Shown here in pieces: positions 35,312-42,476 of a stretch of 64,000 nucleotides of DNA. The DNA lies in assembly GCF_031458115.1 (NCBI RefSeq), contig NZ_JAVDXV010000007.1:1-64000 (forward strand), read 5' to 3'. Source of the stretch: Pelomonas asaccharophilus_A. GTDB taxonomy: Bacteria > Pseudomonadota > Gammaproteobacteria > Burkholderiales > Burkholderiaceae_C. A program made the translations under genes and the position numbers. A model generated the notes under the pieces. That model was not told the origin of the DNA. It ran no database searches and saw only the letters and a list, made by a program, of their open reading frames with translations. Each line of letters starts with the position of its first letter. Position 1 is the stretch's first letter.

Positions 35312-36508
35312 ATGAGCATTCCCACCGATGACGGCTTGATTTGGCGATCAGAGTGGGAAGGCCCCGGGGAGGGGGCTTTTTCCATCGGTGCTAAAGCGGC
35401 CCTAGTGAATTCCGTACCATTCAACCGCCTCAAGAACTGGGTGCAAGATCGCAATTACAGCAACGATGATCTTGGGTGGCCCGTGGCTCGAAGCTTTCTC
35501 GCTTCGAAAAGATTTCGTTTCTGCTACGCTTGCCTCACCACGGGCTATCACGCCGCAATATTTCAGCTCTGGGGTCTGCCCACGTGCCCAATTCATAATA
35601 AGCCCCTGCAAGACCGATGCCGGCATTGCTCGCACCCGACACCGCTCTTTGAACTGCGCGATCGGTTTTACACCAAGCCCGTCTTAAGTCCGACACTTAG
35701 CTGCCCACACTGCCTAGTTCCGTTTGCCGGCAGCGAACAGGGACTCGATCCACGTAATTGGAGCACGCCGCTCGGAATCGAGAGTCTGGAGGATTTGTTG
35801 TCCGACTACTCTTGGCTGAACTCGCCAGACTTCATGAGTGGATTGGAGAACCTTAAGAGATGGCAGTTGGCAGAATTCTTTGGCGAAGACGCTCAAGATG
35901 AGGCAACTGGCAAAAGACTATTTTCCGTCTATTCCTATATTTTCGGCCAGAACAGTGAGCCGGATCCGCGGTCTTTGGTGTTAGGTCCGTTTGGTGACGG
36001 ATGTCCGTCCAGTGTTGGAGCTGGACTGAGCGTCAAAGATAGTCCGACACAATTGGAAGTCGGCGCTTGCGAAGACCTCGACCGATACAAGGCACTCGTA
36101 ACGGTGCCCAGTCATGGAGTCCCAGTGCCACTTTCAAGCACCGTCCCGTACATGGCGCACGCTGCAACCCTATGGAAAAGGCAATATCCATGGTCGCCAT
36201 TCCCGACAAGCGGCGATTTCTTGCTAACCAATGACTATGGGCCGTACATCAAATTACTCAATTCTGCTGGTCACCGTGCTCACGACGCGGCATGGGTCGC
36301 CGCAAGAAGGATTGCAAGGCAATGGAACGACCAATTGGCCGCCCTTGAGGCGGCGAATAGCGATTCACTAAAGGCAGCTTCATTATTAGCAACGACAGCC
36401 GAGTGGACTCCGCGGCTCGGCAAATGGCGAAAAGCGAAGTACTCACCAGTGCTTGTTACTTGCAAGGACACCTACAACGGCCCGCATACGTTCCTCTCAG
36501 TGCCGTGA
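35312..36508 (+). CDS. tniQ: TniQ/TnsD-like target-selection protein
   Basis: 398 residues from ATG 35312, one base behind the tnsC stop. It has the zinc-finger layout of TniQ: FCYACLTTGYHAAIFQLWGL, CPIHNKPLQDRCRHC and a second CPHC pair (LSCPHCLVPF). The remaining 280 residues are not recognised and may read the target site. Its codons end in A or T far more often than those of tnsB, suggesting separate ancestry. No Cas genes are near, so targeting is presumably by protein. Confidence 0.78.
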   Translation: MSIPTDDGLIWRSEWEGPGEGAFSIGAKAALVNSVPFNRLKNWVQDRNYSNDDLGWPVARSFLASKRFRFCYACLTTGYHAAIFQLWGLPTCPIHNKPLQDRCRHCSHPTPLFELRDRFYTKPVLSPTLSCPHCLVPFAGSEQGLDPRNWSTPLGIESLEDLLSDYSWLNSPDFMSGLENLKRWQLAEFFGEDAQDEATGKRLFSVYSYIFGQNSEPDPRSLVLGPFGDGCPSSVGAGLSVKDSPTQLEVGACEDLDRYKALVTVPSHGVPVPLSSTVPYMAHAATLWKRQYPWSPFPTSGDFLLTNDYGPYIKLLNSAGHRAHDAAWVAARRIARQWNDQLAALEAANSDSLKAASLLATTAEWTPRLGKWRKAKYSPVLVTCKDTYNGPHTFLSVP

Positions 36509-36782
36509 AATGAAGGTCCACATAGCAGAGGTGGGTGGAGCGAGCAGACCACTCGCTGATCAAGCAACGTAGCAACGTGCCTCGGTTCTGGCCAAGCCCC
36601 GGTGGCTTGAGTCGGGGCACGTCAGGTCCCGCGACGAAGCTATGAACGCTCGGATGCCAAGAGCCTATCGTGATCCGCTGGGATCAAGCGAAGCATTTGG
36701 ACAAGCCGCGCCCCGTGTCCAAGGCGGAGGTCACTTGCTGGCGTCCGAAGGGCGTTGATTGCTCCAATAGCCCAAAGGCTGC
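36509..36782. other. non-coding stretch behind tniQ
   Basis: No protein-like frame is seen. A GCCCCG/CGGGGC stem with an 11-base loop lies at about 36595-36617 and may end the tns transcript, although no T run follows. The remainder has no feature I can name. Confidence 0.4.
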
Positions 36783-36920
36783 GGGGCAAAATGTCGTCGC
36801 GGTAGGCCTGGGGGGCTAAATTGCGACGCGCGACCGCGACAACATTTTGCTCCCCCTAAAACCTAAATTCGTTTTAAATCAACGTGTTAGCGTTGATGGC
36901 TGGGGGGCTAAATTGTGTCA
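36783..36920. repeat. candidate right end of the Tn7-like element (transposase-site repeats)
   Basis: Four related sites occur. A (36783-36802) reads GGGGCAAAATGTCGTCGCGG. B (36809-36829) contains GGGGGGCTAAATTGCGACG. C (36834-36856) is an inverted copy of the A type (GCAAAATGTTGTCGCGG on the minus strand). D (36900-36920) contains GGGGGGCTAAATTGTGTCA. A weaker copy is near 36861. Such arrays are how TnsB-type transposases mark their ends. Read inward from 36920 the terminus would be TGACACAATTTAGCCCCCC. The flanking 5 bases (36921-36925, TCTAA) would be the target duplication. Confidence 0.55.
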
Positions 36921-37728
36921 TCTAACTCGGGCTTTCACGGCGCTCGTTCTGTTGGCTGCCGTTCCGGCCATGACGCAAGCCGGTTGCTCGCGAGACTTGC
37001 AAGTGCCGGTCGCGGCCATCGGTATGGCTGTCACGGTCAAGGGCGGCGAGATCGGTGGCATCTACCCCGAGCTGCTGAGGTCTGAGGGGACAAAAACGGG
37101 TTGCGCGGTCGCTTTTCAGGTCGTGCCCCGCGCTCGTCAAGAGTTGCTCTTCGAGACCGGACAGTCGGACATGCTGGTGCCGGCACGGCGCTCGGCGCGC
37201 CGCGATTTGCACGGCACATTCGTCCCCATCATCCGCAGTCGGGCCGTCTTGCTCTCGATGCGAACGCGCCAGCTGCCGGCCACCAGCGTGGCTGACCTGC
37301 TTCGGCACCGCGAGTTGCGCGTGGCCGTCGTTCGGGGCTACGACTACGACGGCAGCTATCAATCACTGGTCAAGCAACTCAGGACTGAGGGCCGATTGAT
37401 TGAATCCGCCGATCCGGTTTCCCTGGCTCGCGATCTCGACGCTGGAATCGCCGACGTTGCCGTCGTCACCCCCACGGCTGTCACGGGCGCATTGCGATCA
37501 GATCCGAAGCTGAGTGGCTGGGTTGAACGTCTGCAGGTTCAGCCGGCGCCTGAACTGGCTTGGGGCGAGAGCGGCGCCTACGTCAGCCGGCGCTCGTCGC
37601 TGAGCGAAGCCGATCGCCAGCGCGCGTTGCAGATGCTGGAGGGCATCGGCCGGTCCGGGGATGCGTGGCGCGCCTTCCAGCGCTATCACCCGGATGAGAA
37701 CCTCAACGAATCGGTACGCCCGCGCTAG
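36913..37728 (+). CDS. periplasmic solute-binding protein, 5' end altered by the transposon end
   Basis: 271 residues if TTG 36913 is the start. RAFTALVLLAAVPAMTQAGC is a signal peptide, followed by a family-3 type binding fold (GIYPELLRSEG, DMLVPARRSARR, LRVAVVRGYDYDG, DAGIADVAVVTPTA). The first codons belong to the presumed transposon terminus (site D), so the natural start, promoter and first residues have probably been replaced. A longer in-frame start at 36847 would run through the repeats. Whether it is still expressed is open. It converges on the GGDEF gene with 5 bases between their ends. Confidence 0.65.
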   Translation: MCHLTRAFTALVLLAAVPAMTQAGCSRDLQVPVAAIGMAVTVKGGEIGGIYPELLRSEGTKTGCAVAFQVVPRARQELLFETGQSDMLVPARRSARRDLHGTFVPIIRSRAVLLSMRTRQLPATSVADLLRHRELRVAVVRGYDYDGSYQSLVKQLRTEGRLIESADPVSLARDLDAGIADVAVVTPTAVTGALRSDPKLSGWVERLQVQPAPELAWGESGAYVSRRSSLSEADRQRALQMLEGIGRSGDAWRAFQRYHPDENLNESVRPR

Positions 37729-37733
37729 CGCGT

Positions 37734-38828
37734 TCAGAACAGTTCCGACGCGCCGTAGCTGGCCTGTTCGATCACGCCCTCTTGCACCAGCGCCTGGTAA
37801 TCGCAGACCCGGTTCCGGCCCGTCTTTTTGGCGTGATAGAGCGCACGGTCCGCCCAGCTGAGTACCTCCTGGGGCAGGTCGTTGGTGCTGGCGCGACTCA
37901 ACCCGATGCTGATGGTCACGTGGCCCACCTGCGGAAAGTAGTGGCCTTCGACGGTGGCCCGGACGCGCTCGAGAAGCGCATGGGCGTCGTCGGAGTCCTT
38001 GGCGGGGAACAACGCGACGAACTCCTCGCCGCCGTAGCGGAACAGCAGGTCCGAGCTGCGCAGCACGGACATCATCACGCGCGACACCAGCAGCAGCACT
38101 TCATCACCGACGACATGGCCGAAGTTGTCGTTGACTTCCTTGAAGCGGTCGATGTCGATGACGGCCACCCAATGCGCACGCGCGTTCGAGTCGGTGCGGC
38201 GCCCGCTTGGCGCCTCGATGGGATCGTCTGCACTGGACAGGATGGTCCAGATGCGGTCGAAACTGTTCTCCAGCGCCTGGCGGTTCAGCAGCCCCGTCAG
38301 ACGGTCGCGCTGACTGGCGTCCAGCAGGTCGAAGTAGTTGGAGAACACCTCCAGCACGCCCTTGACGATGGCGTCCTCGGTCAGCGTCACCTCTCGGTCG
38401 CGGTTGAACACGAAGTAGCCGCAGATTTCCTTGCCGCCGAACAGCGGATAGGCGATCAGCAAGCCCTCCCCTGACGCCTTCCTGCGTGTGCAGGGCTTGC
38501 CGAGCAGGCGCACGTTCTCCAGCAGCCCGCTCACTTCGGCCGGCACTTTCGCGGAGTTGTAGATCTCCTCGTTGCGCTCCACCATGCGAGCCAGGCCATC
38601 GGACTCGATGACTCGCGAGTGATGGTGATGCAGCACCCGGATCGCCTGGGTCAGTTCGTCGATGCGGTACAGAGAAGAGTCCAGCACGCCCAGCATCGGG
38701 CACAAGGTCTTGAGCAGGCTTTGCTCGAGCAGCGACGTGTCGCGGATGGCCGTCATCTTTCCGAGCTTGCTCAGAAGACTGGGAATCTGGACCTTGGGAG
38801 TGTCTGCGGGCGAATTCATCTCCCGCAT
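37734..38828 (-). CDS. GAF-GGDEF diguanylate cyclase
   Basis: 364 residues from ATG 38828; ATG 38819 is also possible. The N-terminal 170 residues look like a GAF sensor (SLLEQSLLKTLCPMLG, GEGLLIAYPLFGGKEICGYF). The C-terminal GGDEF domain has DRLTGLLNRQAL, VIDIDRFKEVND and RYGGEEFVALF. The active site is intact, so it should make cyclic di-GMP; RSSD five residues ahead of GGEEF is a feedback-inhibition site. No membrane segment is seen. The ligand of the GAF domain is unknown. Confidence 0.88.
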   Translation of the reverse strand: MREMNSPADTPKVQIPSLLSKLGKMTAIRDTSLLEQSLLKTLCPMLGVLDSSLYRIDELTQAIRVLHHHHSRVIESDGLARMVERNEEIYNSAKVPAEVSGLLENVRLLGKPCTRRKASGEGLLIAYPLFGGKEICGYFVFNRDREVTLTEDAIVKGVLEVFSNYFDLLDASQRDRLTGLLNRQALENSFDRIWTILSSADDPIEAPSGRRTDSNARAHWVAVIDIDRFKEVNDNFGHVVGDEVLLLVSRVMMSVLRSSDLLFRYGGEEFVALFPAKDSDDAHALLERVRATVEGHYFPQVGHVTISIGLSRASTNDLPQEVLSWADRALYHAKKTGRNRVCDYQALVQEGVIEQASYGASELF

Positions 38829-38882
38829 GTTGCGCGAGGCCCTGCCGCAAGGCAACTCACGCCTGTAAGTGCGCGCGGGCGC

Positions 38883-39971
38883 TCAGGCCACGATGCTCAG
38901 GCGCATCGTCGGCCGGACCTTGGGCGCGGCATCGGACTGCCGGCGCACCAGCGTGTAGTCCATCAACGCCTGGCTGACCGGCAGCCTCACGCCGTTGCGC
39001 CAGGCGCGGATGTGCCTGACCAGCAGGTCGACGGCGGCGCTGGCCATCTCGCCGATGGGTTGCCTGACCGTGGTCAGCTCGGGCCAGATCGTCGTGGCCA
39101 ACGGCGCGTCATCGAAGCCGACGACGGTCAGGTCGCTGGGCACGAACAGCCCCAGCCGCTGCGCGATGGCCACCGTGGCAGCGGCCATGTCGTCGTTGCT
39201 CGCAAAGATGGCGGACGGCCGGTTCGGCCCGCCGGCCAGCAGTTGTTCGGCGGCATCCAGCCCCGACTGGTAGGTGAACATGCCCGACGCGACCCTCACA
39301 TCGCTGTCCGGGTCGAGACCGGCGTCGGCCACCGCGGCATGGAAGCCCGCCAGGCGGCGCTCGCTGCTGCGCTGGCCGGGGTCGCCCTTGATGAAGCCCA
39401 GCTTCTGGTGCCCCAGCGACAGCAGGTGGCGCGTCATCTCGTAGGCCGCCTTGTAGTCGTCGATGCCGACGCCGTACAGGCCGTCGGCCGGCGCACCGGC
39501 CGAGACCGCAACGGCCGGCGTGCCGCTCTTCGCGACCTGCCGCAGGATGGCCGGCGACTCGCAGAACGGCGGCGGCAGGATCAGCCCGTCGATGCCGCTG
39601 GCGATCAATTCGGCCACGGCGGCTTCACCGTCGCTGTCCGGCGCGCAGTACTGGGCGTTCAGCTGCACATGCCGCAGGCTGGTCTTGCCCAGCAGGCCCA
39701 GCACGAAGCCGTTCAGATAACCCGCGCGCGGGTCGCTGTAGAGCATGCCGATCAGGATGGGTCGCGATCCCGCCAGCTTGCGGGCCGCGGGGTTGGGCAT
39801 GTAGTTCAGCGCCGTCACGGCGGCCTGCACCTTCTCCCGCGTGCTGGGCCTGACGGTGGTTTCGCCGTTGATGACCCGGGACACGGTCATCGCGGACACG
39901 CCGGCCAGACGTGCGACGTCCGACACGGTGGCCGACTTGGGAACCGCCTTCTGTTCTGCGTCTGTCGTCAC
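38883..39971 (-). CDS. LacI-family regulator A of the hemicellulose locus
   Basis: 362 residues from GTG 39971, with AAAGGAAG ahead. The helix-turn-helix reads TVSDVARLAGVSAMTVSRVI and the hinge NPAARKLAGSR. The sugar-binding domain contains GIGDDY-like VGIDDYKAAYEMTRHLL and ASNDDMAAATVAIA. It is closely similar along its length to regulator B (40217), so the two arose by tandem duplication. An operator-like 14-mer lies 16 bases before the start, suggesting self-control. Probable ligand: a pentose or oligosaccharide from xylan/arabinan. Confidence 0.88.
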   Translation of the reverse strand: MTTDAEQKAVPKSATVSDVARLAGVSAMTVSRVINGETTVRPSTREKVQAAVTALNYMPNPAARKLAGSRPILIGMLYSDPRAGYLNGFVLGLLGKTSLRHVQLNAQYCAPDSDGEAAVAELIASGIDGLILPPPFCESPAILRQVAKSGTPAVAVSAGAPADGLYGVGIDDYKAAYEMTRHLLSLGHQKLGFIKGDPGQRSSERRLAGFHAAVADAGLDPDSDVRVASGMFTYQSGLDAAEQLLAGGPNRPSAIFASNDDMAAATVAIAQRLGLFVPSDLTVVGFDDAPLATTIWPELTTVRQPIGEMASAAVDLLVRHIRAWRNGVRLPVSQALMDYTLVRRQSDAAPKVRPTMRLSIVA

Positions 39972-39986
39972 GGTCGTCTTCCTTTC

Positions 39987-40000
39987 TGGTAGCGATGCCA
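39987..40000 (-). promoter_or_regulatory. LacI-type operator before regulator A
   Basis: TGGTAGCGATGCCA: half-sites TGGTA and TGCCA around a GCGA centre. It resembles the Xanthomonas xyl box (TGGTAGCGCTAACA, from memory). It lies 16-29 bases before the start codon. Confidence 0.55.
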
Positions 40001-40216
40001 CTTTCGATCGCGTCGATGTTAGGAAGGGGGTGCGATGCCGGCGATCACATTTCCGTGCGAAGCGATATCGAAACGAGATGGACCACCTCAGATTCGCGCG
40101 CAACCACCCCAGCGTGAGGTGGGCGATGACCCAAGCAGGATCAACGCGGCACGGGATTTGATCGACCGGAGCCGACGGCCGGCCGGGCATCCCTGCCCTC
40201 GCCTGGCGCTGGCTGC

Positions 40217-41302
40217 TCAGCCCAGCGCGCTCAGCCGCAGGGGCGGCCGCGAGCGGGGCGCGGCGTCGGACTGCCGGCGCACCAGTTCATAGCCCATCAG
40301 CACATGCTCGCAAGGCAGCGGCTCATCGGCGCGGCGGGCGCGGATGTGACGCACCAGCAGATCCACCGCGGCGCCGGCCATTTGTGTGATGGGCTGGCGC
40401 ACGGTCGTCAGTTCGGGCCAGATCGTTGTGGCCAGAGGCGCGTCGTCGAAGCCCACCACGGTCAGGTCGCTGGGCACGTCCAGCCCCTTGCGGTGCGCGA
40501 TGGCGACCGTGGCGGCGGCCATGTCGTCGTTGCTGGCGAAGATGGCCGTCGGGCGGACATCTGCCGACAGCAGCTCCTCGGCGGCATCCAGCCCGGAGCG
40601 GTAGCTGAAGTCGCCCTGGGCCATCAACGCCATCCGGGCCGGGTCGAGGCCGGCGTCGCGCACGGCCGCATGGAAGCCCGCCAAGCGCCGCTGGCTGCAA
40701 TGCTGATGCTTGTCGCCCAGGATGAAGCCCAGCCGCGGGTGCCCCAGCTGCAACAGATGGCGCGTCATGTCGTAGGCCGCGCGATAGTCGTCGATGCCCA
40801 CCGCACTGACCCGCTCGTGCGGGCGGCCGCTGGACACGGCCACCGCCAGTGTGGCGCTGTTCGTCACCATCTCCAGCAGGCGCTCGGCATCACAGAACGG
40901 CGGCGCCAGGATGAGCCCGTCCAGGCCGCTGGCCAGCATCGTGCCCACCATGGCCTCCTCGTCGTCGCGCGTTTCGCAGCGCTGCACGTCCAGCTGCACG
41001 TGCCGCAGGCTGGCCTTGTTCAGCAGCCCGATCAGGAAGTCGTTCAGATAGCCGACGCTGGGGTCGTGATAGACCATGCCGATGCTGATCGCATCGGTGT
41101 TCTCGACACGTCGCGACGACGGATGGGCCTGGTAATTCAGCGCGGCAACCGCCGCCCTCACCTTGTCGCGCGTCTCGGGCCGCACGTTGGCCTCGCCATT
41201 GACGACGCGCGACACGGTCATCGGCGACACGCCGGCCATGTCGGCAACATCCGCGATCGTTGCGAGCTTGGTGCGACGCCGCTGACGCAAGGGCTGGTTC
41301 AA
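40217..41302 (-). CDS. LacI-family regulator B of the hemicellulose locus
   Basis: 361 residues from TTG 41302 with GAGG ahead. The helix-turn-helix is TIADVADMAGVSPMTVSRVV. Long blocks are identical to regulator A (SDLTVVGFDDAPLATTIWPE, LTTVRQP, FASNDDMAAATVAIAH), while the ligand-pocket regions differ, as expected for paralogues that sense different sugars. An operator-like 14-mer lies 44 bases upstream. Transcribed in the same direction as xylF and regulator A. Confidence 0.88.
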   Translation of the reverse strand: MNQPLRQRRRTKLATIADVADMAGVSPMTVSRVVNGEANVRPETRDKVRAAVAALNYQAHPSSRRVENTDAISIGMVYHDPSVGYLNDFLIGLLNKASLRHVQLDVQRCETRDDEEAMVGTMLASGLDGLILAPPFCDAERLLEMVTNSATLAVAVSSGRPHERVSAVGIDDYRAAYDMTRHLLQLGHPRLGFILGDKHQHCSQRRLAGFHAAVRDAGLDPARMALMAQGDFSYRSGLDAAEELLSADVRPTAIFASNDDMAAATVAIAHRKGLDVPSDLTVVGFDDAPLATTIWPELTTVRQPITQMAGAAVDLLVRHIRARRADEPLPCEHVLMGYELVRRQSDAAPRSRPPLRLSALG

Positions 41303-41345
41303 TCTCGACCTCGGTGGTTCACTGCGGCCTTAAGTGTTTGGAAAA

Positions 41346-41359
41346 TGATTTCGCTACCA
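41346..41359 (-). promoter_or_regulatory. LacI-type operator before regulator B
   Basis: On the minus strand TGGTAGCGAAATCA, matching the TGGTA-GCGA core of the other sites. It lies between xylF and regulator B, 44 bases before the regulator's TTG. Confidence 0.55.
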
Positions 41360-41453
41360 TTTTGTGATTGGCGAATCATGCCTCACTGTAGCCGTTGCGG
41401 ACAGCGCGATCCTCAGCGTTTGCACGGGGCCGGTGCAACCAGCCGCCCTCACC

Positions 41454-42476
41454 TCACTTGCAGGCGGCCGGCGCCGAGGCGCCGCTCACGCCCCGGCACA
41501 GCTCGGCCTTGCCGATCCAGCCGGATTTGACGACCACATCCAGGTTGGCCCGCGTGACCGGCACCGGCGTCAGCAGTAAGGCGTCCAGCGCCGTCTTCTT
41601 CTCGCCGCTGTTCCACTTCTGCGCCCCCACCACGGGCTTGCCCGCCGCCAGCGCGGAGGCCACCTCGGCGGCCTTCTGGCCCAGCATGCGCGAGTCCTTC
41701 CAGACCGACACGGTCTGCTGGCCCAGCGCCACGCGGTTCAGCGCGGCGAACTCGCCGTCCTGGCCGGACAAGGGCAGGCCCTTGAGGCCACGCGAGGCCA
41801 GTGCGGCTGCCACGCCGCCGGCAATGCCGTCGGCCGAGGCCACCACCGCGTCCACCTTGCCGCCGGTGCGGGTCAGGATCTGCTCCATGTTCTTCTGCGC
41901 CACCTCGGGCCGCCAGCCGTCGGTGTACTCCTCGCCGACGATCTGCACATCGCCGCGCTTGATGGCCGGCTCCAGCACCTCCTGCTGGCCGGCGCGCACG
42001 AAGTCCGCATTGGGGTCGGTGGGCGAGCCTTTGATCATCACGTAGCGGCCTTTTGGCTTCACGTCCAGGATGGCCTTGGCCTGCAGCCGCCCCACCTCCT
42101 TGTTGTCGAAGGTGATGTAGAACACGCCGGGCGCCTCGATGAGGCGGTCGTAGCCGATGACCGGAATCTTGCGCTGCTGCGCCTTGCGCACGGCCGGCAG
42201 GATGGCGTCCTTGTCCATGGACAGCACGATCAGCACCTGCGCACCCTTGGCGATGAGGCTGTCGATGTCGGACAGCTGCTTCTCGGGCGAACCGGCCGCG
42301 TCGGCGCTGAGGTAGCTGTGGCCGTCCTTGGCCAGTTGCGCCTTGATGGCGGCCTCGTCGGTCTTCCAGCGCTCCTCCTGGAAGCTGGCCCAGCTGACGC
42401 CGACCTTGGCGGCTTGCGCGGACAAGGCCAGTGCGGCCAGCGCGAGGGCGGCACCGCTGCTGCGGATCAGGTTCAT
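41454..42476 (-). CDS. xylF: periplasmic D-xylose-binding protein (XylF-like)
   Basis: 340 residues with AGGAGAC before the ATG. A signal peptide (ALALAALALSAQA) is followed by KVGVSWASFQEERWKTDEAA, SLIAKGAQVLIVLSMDKDAI and VIGYDRLI, the XylF pattern. Later blocks are DPNADFVRAGQQEVL and GLPLSGQDGEFAALNRV. It would deliver xylose to an ABC importer, but no ATPase or permease gene (xylG, xylH) follows here. Its start overlaps the end of the GH2 gene by 4 bases, so the two form an operon. Confidence 0.82.
   Translation of the reverse strand: MNLIRSSGAALALAALALSAQAAKVGVSWASFQEERWKTDEAAIKAQLAKDGHSYLSADAAGSPEKQLSDIDSLIAKGAQVLIVLSMDKDAILPAVRKAQQRKIPVIGYDRLIEAPGVFYITFDNKEVGRLQAKAILDVKPKGRYVMIKGSPTDPNADFVRAGQQEVLEPAIKRGDVQIVGEEYTDGWRPEVAQKNMEQILTRTGGKVDAVVASADGIAGGVAAALASRGLKGLPLSGQDGEFAALNRVALGQQTVSVWKDSRMLGQKAAEVASALAAGKPVVGAQKWNSGEKKTALDALLLTPVPVTRANLDVVVKSGWIGKAELCRGVSGASAPAACK

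Noticed and set aside
36590..36620. Possible tRNA-like or small RNA fold behind tniQ
   Set aside because: Only a 6-base stem with a loop of 11 is present; there is no cloverleaf and no CCA-type acceptor pattern.
30422..36920. CRISPR-associated transposon (CAST)
   Set aside because: tnsA/B/C and tniQ are present, but no cas genes and no repeat-spacer array are seen in the window.
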